Assembly: GCA_003209755.1 (NCBI GenBank)
Contig: QCPD01000004.1
Coordinates: 1 to 64,000, forward strand
Source of the DNA: Prochlorococcus sp. AG-436-C14
GTDB taxonomy: Bacteria; Cyanobacteriota; Cyanobacteriia; PCC-6307; Cyanobiaceae
Reading direction: 5' to 3'
DNA length: 64,000 nucleotides
Positions 54,442-60,868 of the stretch are shown here, in pieces. The position numbers were made by a program, and so were the translations under genes. The notes under the pieces are model-generated. The model did not search any database. It saw nothing but the letters and a program-made list of their open reading frames with translations, and had not been told where the DNA came from. Position 1 is the first letter of the stretch. Each line of letters starts with the position of its first letter.

Positions 54442-55271
54442 CTGAAAATAAGAACGAAAAATTAGGCTGGATTAATGGTCACTGGGGAGTCTTCAAAGAT
54501 TTAAAAGTGCCAATTAATGATCGAGGTCTCAACTTTGCAGATGGAATCTTTGAAACGATTTTCATTTTGAATGGAGTTCCGCAGCTTCTTAATGAGCATT
54601 TAAATAGATGGGAAAAAAGTGCAAGTATTTTAGAAATGAATCCTCCACCATCAAAAGAATGGTTGATTTCACTTATTGAAGATGGCATTAACCGATCGCA
54701 ATTAAATAATGTCAATGGAGTAATTCGTATTAATTGGACTCGAGGAGCATCAAAACAACGTGGAATTGATATCAGCAAGACAAGCCATCATAGTTTTTGG
54801 TTGGAGATAGATTCTTATCAACCAAATTTTGAATCTATATCTACAATAATTAGTCAAACGGAAAGAAGAAATTCTTTTAGCCGATTGAGTTTTTGTAAAA
54901 CATTTTCCTATAACCAAGGGATTCAAGCGCGCATAGAAGCAAAGAAAGCAGGCTTTAATGATGCAATATTATTAAATAGTCAAGGTGAAATATGTTGCGC
55001 CACTACAGCAAATATATTAGTAAAAAGAGAAAATAATTGGTTGACTCCACCATCTAATAGTGGTTGTCTACCTGGCATAATGCGTCAACGAGGAATTGAA
55101 ATGAATATAATAAAAGAAGCTCTCATTGAAGCCACACCAAAAGATAATGATGAATGGTTTTTAATTAATAGTTTAAGTTGTCACCCAATCCATAAAGTCA
55201 ACCAAAAAGAATTAAACATATCAACTAATCCTAAAAAGTTTTGGTTAAGTTTATTAAAATCTAAAGATTAG
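54438..55271 (+). CDS. pabC: Aminodeoxychorismate lyase-like class IV aminotransferase
   Basis: PLP enzyme of fold type IV. The N-terminal part has INDRGLNFADGIFETIF, and the PLP lysine is in CKTFSYNQGIQARIEAKKAGFNDAILLN, a pattern shared by aminodeoxychorismate lyase and branched-chain aminotransferases. Its ATG overlaps the pabB stop (ATGA), which favours the PabC role of splitting aminodeoxychorismate to 4-aminobenzoate and pyruvate. A longer frame from 54405 would overlap pabB by 37 bases and is not preferred. Length is 277 residues. The reaction is an inference from operon context. Confidence 0.85.
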   Translation: MTENKNEKLGWINGHWGVFKDLKVPINDRGLNFADGIFETIFILNGVPQLLNEHLNRWEKSASILEMNPPPSKEWLISLIEDGINRSQLNNVNGVIRINWTRGASKQRGIDISKTSHHSFWLEIDSYQPNFESISTIISQTERRNSFSRLSFCKTFSYNQGIQARIEAKKAGFNDAILLNSQGEICCATTANILVKRENNWLTPPSNSGCLPGIMRQRGIEMNIIKEALIEATPKDNDEWFLINSLSCHPIHKVNQKELNISTNPKKFWLSLLKSKD

Positions 55272-55286
55272 TATCTTAAAGACTAT

Positions 55287-56072
55287 CTATATAGGAATAG
55301 GAAATGTCACTTCAGCTGGTGGAGGAGAGCAAGCCTCTATTTGAAAATCAACAACAGAACCTATTACAACGATAGAGGGAGAGACTAAATTTTCAATTTC
55401 TACTCGATCAAAAAGATTCACTAATTGAGACTTAATAAAACGTTGTCCAACAACAGTTCCCTGCTGAATCACTGCTGCAGGGGTAGATGGATTCATCCCC
55501 CCAGCAATTAATTCAGTAGAGATGAACTTTAAATTATGTACACCCATGTATATCACTAATCCGTCACTAGATTTTGCTAGAGAGCGCCAATTAACAGATG
55601 GACGCTTTTTATCAATCCCTTCGTGTCCAGTCACAAAAGTCACTGAAGATCCAGCAAGCCTATGAGTAATAGGTATACCTACATAAGCTGGGGCAGCAAT
55701 ACCAGAGGTGACTCCGGGTACAACCTGGACCGGGACACCTTTTTTATGAAGATAGGATGCCTCTTCCGCTCCTCTACCAAACAAAAATGGATCACCACCT
55801 TTTAATCTAACAATACAAGAATAACTCTTTGCTAAATCAAACAAAATATCATTCGTTCTCCTCTGAGGAACCGAATGATGACCACGCCTCTTACCTACTG
55901 AATGAAGTTGACAATTTGAAGAAACTAATTCAAGTAGTTCTACAGGAACTAAAGAGTCGTATACAAGCGCATCACATTTCCTAATTAGTTTTTGCGCTTT
56001 AACTGTTAATAAATCGGGATCACCAGGACCTGCTCCAACAAGATGCACAGTGCCAAACTGATTTGTATTCAT
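55287..56072 (-). CDS. cobA: Uroporphyrinogen-III C-methyltransferase
   Basis: Methylates uroporphyrinogen III twice to precorrin-2, on the route to siroheme and cobalamin. The SAM-binding opening is VHLVGAGPGDPDLLTVKAQKLI. DALVYDSLVP and RLKGGDPFLFGRGAEEASYL are diagnostic, followed by VVPGVTSGIAAPAYVGIPITHR. Length of 261 residues indicates the single-domain form, not the CysG fusion. It overlaps the CbiX-like gene by four bases. NirA needs siroheme, so its place next to nirA is functional; it converges with pabC. Confidence 0.96.
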   Translation of the reverse strand: MNTNQFGTVHLVGAGPGDPDLLTVKAQKLIRKCDALVYDSLVPVELLELVSSNCQLHSVGKRRGHHSVPQRRTNDILFDLAKSYSCIVRLKGGDPFLFGRGAEEASYLHKKGVPVQVVPGVTSGIAAPAYVGIPITHRLAGSSVTFVTGHEGIDKKRPSVNWRSLAKSSDGLVIYMGVHNLKFISTELIAGGMNPSTPAAVIQQGTVVGQRFIKSQLVNLFDRVEIENLVSPSIVVIGSVVDFQIEACSPPPAEVTFPIPI

Positions 56073-56962
56073 GGCAAGTTACCCAAAATATCAACAAGAC
56101 CACCATGAATAATATCAATCTCCAGCAAAGATTTAAGCTGCTCTCCTTTACTATCAATTTCTACATTTTTATTAGGAGTCAAAAGATAGGGAATAGGAAG
56201 ATAATTCTTCTGCTTTTTAAAAGTATCTTGATTCCATCTAGACCATGAATAAAGAGGAATATTTAGGAATTTTTCTAAGGACTTAAGAAAAACACTTGAA
56301 GTATCTGAAGAGACAGGGTGATGAATCAATGCAGGTTTAACAAAAGGACTCTGACTAGTTATCAGATCATCTATTAATGATAGCCATGGGATAAAAGAAC
56401 CTAGGAAAGGAAACAATTTTATATTTTGTCCATCTTCTTGCAAACGTTTAAATATTTTTGGTACATCAATACAAACATGACTTCCAGGTAACAAAAAAAG
56501 AGGAACTAAAAACACTGATCTATTACCGATATCAATTTGTTCTGGATTGTCATCAGTTAAAGCCTCTATTGAAACAGAGCGATTTTTAAGCCTTTTTAAT
56601 TGATCAACCAAAGAAAGAAGAGATGGATGTATCTCACCACCTCGAGAACCATGAACTAATAAATGTAAATGGTGAGGAGGCTCACAATTAATTCTATTTG
56701 GTAACAAAGACAACTTTTGATGGACATCTGAAGATGTATTAGTACTTTCAACTAATTTATTAAAATTGAGATGATGAGAAATTCTAGATACTCGAGAACA
56801 AATAATTTCAGGCGAGGAGAGGGGGTTGATCGAAGGAACACTCAATACAGAGGAAGAAAAAGATTCAAAAGTACTTTTCATCGAGACCTCTTTGCTATGA
56901 AAGAGGTTTGGGAAATGCTCAAAAGTGGAGCGATTAGAAGCCTCGGAGAAATTGGACGCCAA
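56069..56962 (-). CDS. CbiX/SirB-like sirohydrochlorin chelatase family protein
   Basis: A 297-residue protein whose central and C-terminal parts resemble the CbiX/SirB family that inserts iron (or cobalt) into sirohydrochlorin. The motif HLHLLVHGSRGGEIHPSL begins near residue 96 and contains the probable metal-binding histidine. IEALTDDNPEQ and FLVPLFLLPGSHVCIDVPKIFK follow. The first 95 residues are serine-rich and have no domain I recognise; an internal ATG at 56881 could be an alternative start. Four-base overlap with cobA indicates coupled translation. Divergent from nirA, so both share the regulatory gap. The metal and exact reaction are inference. Confidence 0.75.
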   Translation of the reverse strand: MASNFSEASNRSTFEHFPNLFHSKEVSMKSTFESFSSSVLSVPSINPLSSPEIICSRVSRISHHLNFNKLVESTNTSSDVHQKLSLLPNRINCEPPHHLHLLVHGSRGGEIHPSLLSLVDQLKRLKNRSVSIEALTDDNPEQIDIGNRSVFLVPLFLLPGSHVCIDVPKIFKRLQEDGQNIKLFPFLGSFIPWLSLIDDLITSQSPFVKPALIHHPVSSDTSSVFLKSLEKFLNIPLYSWSRWNQDTFKKQKNYLPIPYLLTPNKNVEIDSKGEQLKSLLEIDIIHGGLVDILGNLP

Positions 56963-57015
56963 TACTAAATGAGAAATTTTGAAACCAATTAATCAATTAA
57001 ATGGATAGATATGAT

Positions 57016-57029
57016 GTATTGAATAATAC
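57016..57029. promoter_or_regulatory. NtcA-type binding box 1
   Basis: The sequence GTATTGAATAATAC is a perfect GTA-N8-TAC, the consensus for NtcA, the CRP-family nitrogen regulator of cyanobacteria. It lies 53 bases upstream of the CbiX-like start and 86 bases before nirA. The centre is at 57022.5. A TSS 41.5 bases to the left would fall near 56981, about 19 bases before the CbiX-like start, so the leftward genes may be its target. No strong -10 was found by eye in that direction. Confidence 0.75.
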
Positions 57030-57049
57030 CAAAATGAATAAAAAATTTT

Positions 57050-57063
57050 GTAAAAACTGATAC
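57050..57063. promoter_or_regulatory. NtcA-type binding box 2
   Basis: The sequence GTAAAAACTGATAC is a second perfect GTA-N8-TAC, starting 34 bases after the first. Its centre is at 57056.5, which would put a class II activated start near 57098, inside the 52 bases before the nirA ATG. TAATTA (57088-57093) and TATAAA (57092-57097) are possible -10 elements; the first has the 22-25-base spacing usual for NtcA promoters. It is the better candidate for nirA control. Confidence 0.75.
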
Positions 57064-57115
57064 AACTGAAGTTTAGATTTTAAAGGTTAATTATAAATAT
57101 AAACTCTCAATACTA

Positions 57116-58777
57116 ATGGTTCAATACTATCTCGAAGGCAAAAAACTAAATAAAGTAGAAAAAAATAAAGCTGCTAAGGATGGACTCGAAATCGGAAAGG
57201 ATATAGACAAATTTGCTGCAATGGGATGGGAGCAAATGGATAAAACTGATTTAGAATTAAGATTGAAATGGTATGGGATGTTTTGGAGACCCAAAACCCC
57301 TGGAAAGTTTATGTTAAGGCTAAGAATACCTAATGGAATAATCAATGCAGAACAATTAAAAGTAATTGCATCAATTGTTGCGAGATATGGAGAGAATGGA
57401 AGTTGTGATATAACAACTAGGCAAAATATACAACTTAGAGGTATTTTGATTAGTGATTTGCCTGAGATATTAAATAGGTTAAAAAGAGTAAACATATCAA
57501 CAACTCAATCTGGATTTGATAATCCAAGAAATGTTACTGGAAATCCCATCGCTGGAGTTGATCCAGAAGAGATTATAGACACGAGGATATATACATCAAA
57601 AATGCAAGATCATTTAACTAATCAAGGTAAAGGAAACTCAGAATTTTCAAATCTTCCAAGGAAATGGAATACAGCTATAGCAGGCTCTAAAGATAATTTT
57701 CTTTTACATAATGATTTGATTTTTCATCCAGTTAAAATTAATGGGGTTTTAGGTTTTAGTGTTTGGATTGGAGGTATACTTTCATCAGTAATGAATGAAT
57801 ATGCAGTTCCGTTGAATGCCTGGGTTGAAGAAGAAAAAATTTATGAATTAACATCAGTTATTTTATCCCTCTGGAGAGATAATGGGGAACGTAATATAAG
57901 ACCTAAAGGTAGGTTTAGATTTTATTTAGATAAAATTGGGATTGAAAAATTTAGAGATCTTATCGAAAAACAATATGGAGCATTAAAAGAAGATCCAGGT
58001 TCAATATTTTCAGATAAACCAAGGTCATTTTTTGGGATTCATTCTCAAAAACAAAAAGGTAAATATTTTGCAGGAATTCATGTGCCAGTAGGCCGTCTTT
58101 TGGCTGAAGATTTACAAGATCTAGCAAGTATAAGCGAAAATTTTGGTGATAAAGAAATAAGACTTACCGAAGACCAAAATATTATTATTACTGGTATAGA
58201 TACAAATCTAATTGAAGAATTTAAGGGGCAATCTATCTTACAAAAGTTTCCATTAGAACCAGACACTATTACAGCAGGTACTGTTTCTTGTACTGGAAAT
58301 ACCTATTGTGGTTTCGCTCTCACAAATACAAAAGATCAAGCTTTAAAAATCTCACATGAATTAGACAAAGAATTAGATTTGAAAGACGAGTTAAAGATTC
58401 ATTGGACAGGGTGTCCTAATAGTTGTGGGCAAGCCTACATGGGAGGAATTGGTTTAACGGGTAAAAAAGCTAAAGACAAAGAAGGAAAAACCGTTGAAGC
58501 TTATGATATAAGCATTGGTGGATCACAAGGACCTAATTATAAATTAGGCGAATTAATTAAAAAATCTGTCCCTCAAGATGAACTAAAAGATGTACTAAAA
58601 GATTTACTTATCTCAAATTTTGATGCAAAAGAAAAAATATTTTTAAGTAAAAAATCTGGTTCATTAACTCGATTTATGAATTGGTTTAGTCCTCTTGGCA
58701 AAGATAAACCGCTGATTAATCGAGCTAATGGCAGCCCCGACATCTTTTCCAAATTTATGAATCGAATTAGTAATTAA
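57116..58777 (+). CDS. nirA: Ferredoxin-nitrite reductase
   Basis: Reduces nitrite to ammonium with six electrons from ferredoxin. The siroheme/[4Fe-4S] cysteines are C392 and C398 (CTGNTYC), C433 and C437 (CPNSC). The two nitrite/sulfite reductase half-domains are evident, with LRLRIPNGIINAEQLK and NGSCDITTRQNIQLRG in the first. The protein is 553 residues, about 40 more than I would expect from the freshwater cyanobacterial enzyme. The excess is a C-terminal tail from about residue 512 (GSLTRFMNWF onward). That tail is repeated in the following chimeric ORF. Its promoter gap has two NtcA-type boxes. Siroheme genes lie divergently and the transporter FocA downstream. Confidence 0.96.
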   Translation: MVQYYLEGKKLNKVEKNKAAKDGLEIGKDIDKFAAMGWEQMDKTDLELRLKWYGMFWRPKTPGKFMLRLRIPNGIINAEQLKVIASIVARYGENGSCDITTRQNIQLRGILISDLPEILNRLKRVNISTTQSGFDNPRNVTGNPIAGVDPEEIIDTRIYTSKMQDHLTNQGKGNSEFSNLPRKWNTAIAGSKDNFLLHNDLIFHPVKINGVLGFSVWIGGILSSVMNEYAVPLNAWVEEEKIYELTSVILSLWRDNGERNIRPKGRFRFYLDKIGIEKFRDLIEKQYGALKEDPGSIFSDKPRSFFGIHSQKQKGKYFAGIHVPVGRLLAEDLQDLASISENFGDKEIRLTEDQNIIITGIDTNLIEEFKGQSILQKFPLEPDTITAGTVSCTGNTYCGFALTNTKDQALKISHELDKELDLKDELKIHWTGCPNSCGQAYMGGIGLTGKKAKDKEGKTVEAYDISIGGSQGPNYKLGELIKKSVPQDELKDVLKDLLISNFDAKEKIFLSKKSGSLTRFMNWFSPLGKDKPLINRANGSPDIFSKFMNRISN

Positions 58778-58860
58778 TTCGATTTTATAAAAAATTATTT
58801 TTCTTACTTTTTAAATTTATGACTCAAAGTACTTCTCAAATGAGCTACGTCTTACCTAAA
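58658..58860 (+). repeat. Tandem duplication, copy 1 (nirA tail to chimeric ORF start)
   Basis: First unit of a 203-base tandem duplication. It covers the last 39 codons of nirA, the 41-base gap after it and the first 14 codons of the chimeric ORF. Positions 58694-58824 are identical, base for base by eye, to 58897-59027, at an offset of exactly 203. Outside that core the two copies still align but differ: roughly two-thirds identity on the left (36 bases) and four-fifths on the right (about 32 bases). Confidence 0.95.
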
Positions 58861-58980
58861 GATTCTATTTCTCGTTTCATGAATTGGTTTAACAACCTTG
58901 GCAAAGATAAACCGCTGATTAATCGAGCTAATGGCAGCCCCGACATCTTTTCCAAATTTATGAATCGAATTAGTAATTAA
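58819..58980 (+). CDS. Chimeric small ORF: FocA N-terminus fused to NirA C-terminal tail
   Basis: A 53-codon frame from ATG 58819 to TAA 58980. Residues 1-13 (MTQSTSQMSYVLP) parallel the FocA start (MTASASQMDYVLP). Residues 18-53 parallel the NirA tail, with the last 27 residues identical to NirA's last 27. It was produced by the tandem duplication. The frame is intact, and the FocA-like and NirA-like parts are in frame with one another. It has the same upstream sequence as focA, with no clear Shine-Dalgarno in either. Whether it is translated is unknown. It could be a relic, a spacer maintaining the operon, or a small peptide that binds NirA or FocA partners. Confidence 0.5.
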   Translation: MTQSTSQMSYVLPKDSISRFMNWFNNLGKDKPLINRANGSPDIFSKFMNRISN

Positions 58981-59063
58981 TTCGATTTTATAAAAAATTA
59001 TTTTTCTTACTTTTTAAATTTATGACTGCAAGTGCCTCTCAAATGGATTACGTCTTACCAAAT
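58861..59063 (+). repeat. Tandem duplication, copy 2 (chimeric ORF tail to focA start)
   Basis: Second unit of the 203-base tandem duplication. It covers the NirA-like end of the chimeric ORF, the 41-base gap and the first 14 codons of focA. The left flank carries several third-position differences from copy 1 in the FMNWF region, while the 131-base core, including both the coding tail and the non-coding gap, is identical. Each copy contains a TTTTATAAAA stretch that could act as a -10 element for the reading frame that follows. Confidence 0.95.
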
Positions 59064-59933
59064 GAATTGGTAGATGGAATGATTGCTGCAGGTGGAAAGA
59101 AATCATCTGTAAGCGTAAAAAACTTACTAATAAGAGGCTTCTATTCAGGAGCAATTTTAGGTTTAGCTACATGTCTTGCAATTACTATAGGCATTCAATC
59201 TGGGATGCCTTGGTTAGGTTCTTTCATATTTCCTTTTGGTTTTGCAAGTATTGTTCTTTTTGGAATGGAGCTTGTTACTGGTAATTTTGCTTTACTGCCT
59301 ATGGCTGTATGGGCAGGTAAAAGTTCTTGGACTGCAACTGTAAGAAATTGGCTATGGGTTTGGATCGGTAATTTTCTAGGTACAGCATTTGTTGCCGTAC
59401 TACTTTCAATTAGTTTATCTAGTGCTGGAAATGTAGATCCTTTAGCTGCTGCTGAAGGTGGAAAAGGATGGGCAGTTGTAGCAGCAAAAATAATAGCTAT
59501 ACATAAGGCAAACACAGTTATTAAATATGAAGCACTCGGAAGTACTGGTTTTTTCCTTGCATTTTTACGTGGAGTAATTGCAAACTGGCTGGTTTGTTTA
59601 GGTGTAACAATGGCACTTGTAAGTAAAAGTGTTCCAGGAAAGATACTTGCTTGCTGGCTACCTATAACTGCATTCCAAACAATGGGAATGGAGCACATAG
59701 TAGTTAATATGTTTTTGCATACAACTGGTCCTCTACTTGGTTCGGGTATTCCTTTTACAAAAGTAATTTTTTGGAATTTCTTGCCAGTAACGATTGGAAA
59801 TATTGTTGGAGGAATGGTATTTATTGGAATGCTTTTCTATAGCACCCACAAAACTCCTATCTCTAATGTTTTACCAGACGTAAAAGATGAAAAATTAGAA
59901 CGAGAGCTCGAAGCACAACTTGGTGCAAGATAA
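59022..59933 (+). CDS. focA: Formate/nitrite transporter family protein
   Basis: A 303-residue membrane channel/transporter of the FNT family, expected here to import nitrite. Six hydrophobic segments can be followed: GAILGLATCLAITIGI, FIFPFGFASIVLFGMELVTGNFAL, LWVWIGNFLGTAFVAVLLSI, FLAFLRGVIANWLVCLGVTMAL, ILACWLPITAFQTMGMEHIVVNMF and VTIGNIVGGMVFIGMLFY. The MELVTGNFAL and MGMEHIVVNMF motifs are FNT signatures. The N-terminal 13 residues are copied in the upstream chimeric ORF. A strong hairpin follows the gene. Nitrite specificity is inferred from the position between nirA and the other genes. Confidence 0.95.
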   Translation: MTASASQMDYVLPNELVDGMIAAGGKKSSVSVKNLLIRGFYSGAILGLATCLAITIGIQSGMPWLGSFIFPFGFASIVLFGMELVTGNFALLPMAVWAGKSSWTATVRNWLWVWIGNFLGTAFVAVLLSISLSSAGNVDPLAAAEGGKGWAVVAAKIIAIHKANTVIKYEALGSTGFFLAFLRGVIANWLVCLGVTMALVSKSVPGKILACWLPITAFQTMGMEHIVVNMFLHTTGPLLGSGIPFTKVIFWNFLPVTIGNIVGGMVFIGMLFYSTHKTPISNVLPDVKDEKLERELEAQLGAR

Positions 59934-59961
59934 AATTAAAAAGATTAAATTTTAAACTAAA

Positions 59962-60000
59962 TTAAGAAAGCCTAGAAAGTTGTATTCTAGGCTTTCTTAA
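59962..60000 (+). terminator. Strong hairpin after focA
   Basis: A perfect 16-base inverted repeat: TTAAGAAAGCCTAGAA at 59962-59977 pairs with TTCTAGGCTTTCTTAA at 59985-60000 across a 7-base loop. It starts 28 bases after the focA stop. The A run at its left and TTCTTAA at its right let it act in either direction as a Rho-independent-like terminator or as an RNA-stabilising 3' end. It separates nirA-focA from the HEAT-like gene, leaving about 150 bases for a new promoter. Confidence 0.8.
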
Positions 60001-60151
60001 TATATCTACTATTTAATAGTTATTAATAGGATTATAAAAGATTTTCAATTAATCTCTAAAGAAATCAGATACTTGACTTGATCAATCAACAAATAGTAAA
60101 TTAAAAAATTACTCTGATTAATTATTTTTTAATCCACTCAATTTAAATTCT

Positions 60152-60862
60152 ATGATTATTGAAGAAAATAATATATGGGATACAATTAATAACGCAAAAA
60201 AAACCAAGCCTAGCGCTGAATGGCTTAAGGATGCATACAATCCAAAGATTAACTTTGAGCTCAGGCAAGAAATCGCAATTCGCTTAGGACAATTATCAAA
60301 AGTAGGATGGATAAAAATAAAAGATCTACTTAAGACGTATGGAAATAAAGATGAACTAATCCTTGCTGCAGGACTTACTTATCAAGATGATGCCAAAGAA
60401 TGGCTCTTAAACCATCTTTATAGTGATGACACAATGAACATCAAAGTCGTAGAAGCTTTGGCTTGCTGGGGAGGAAGCTTACCGATTGAGCTTATTAAAA
60501 AAACATTAGAAGAAAAAAGTGCTCAAATGAAAATAGCTGGTTTAGAATTATTAAAATTCAAGGCTCATTTACTTTCTGATTTTGATTTACTTGACATAGC
60601 AAAATCTCCTTTAAATGATTTCAGAGAAGAGATAGTGATCAAAACACTGACAATCATTCAACGACGTGAAAGCTTAAATATCTGTGAAGCCATCCGCGAT
60701 GTAATACTAAAAGGCTCGGATAAATCTGCATACTATGGACTAATGGCTCTTGGTTCAATCGGTACTGAAATTAGTAAAAATATCCTATTTGATTTAGTTA
60801 AAAATTTAAAGAATGCTGAGCGCAAAGAACTTGCAAAAAAACAACTTGACTTTGAAATATAA
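60152..60862 (+). CDS. HEAT-repeat-like alpha-solenoid protein in the nitrite cluster
   Basis: A 236-residue soluble protein composed of successive helical pairs, resembling HEAT/Armadillo repeats. The segments NFELRQEIAIRLGQLSKVGWIKIKDLL, MNIKVVEALACWGGSLPIELIKKTL, FREEIVIKTLTIIQRRE and SAYYGLMALGSIGTEISKNILFDL each look like one repeat. No enzyme motif is visible. It is followed 6 bases later by the TrpD2-like gene. Solenoid proteins usually act as adaptors, so a role in assembling or regulating nitrite reduction is possible; this is inference. I do not recognise a named family. Confidence 0.7.
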   Translation: MIIEENNIWDTINNAKKTKPSAEWLKDAYNPKINFELRQEIAIRLGQLSKVGWIKIKDLLKTYGNKDELILAAGLTYQDDAKEWLLNHLYSDDTMNIKVVEALACWGGSLPIELIKKTLEEKSAQMKIAGLELLKFKAHLLSDFDLLDIAKSPLNDFREEIVIKTLTIIQRRESLNICEAIRDVILKGSDKSAYYGLMALGSIGTEISKNILFDLVKNLKNAERKELAKKQLDFEI

Positions 60863-60868
60863 ACTCCA

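Noticed and set aside
56771-56968. Plus-strand 65-codon frame opposite the CbiX-like gene
   Set aside because: It lies wholly opposite the N-terminal part of the CbiX-like frame, has a biased Arg/Gly-rich composition expected from an antisense Ser-rich region, and has no supporting motif.
60096-60112. GTA...TAC pair upstream of the HEAT-like gene as a third NtcA box
   Set aside because: The spacer is 11 bases, not 8, so it does not fit the GTA-N8-TAC consensus.
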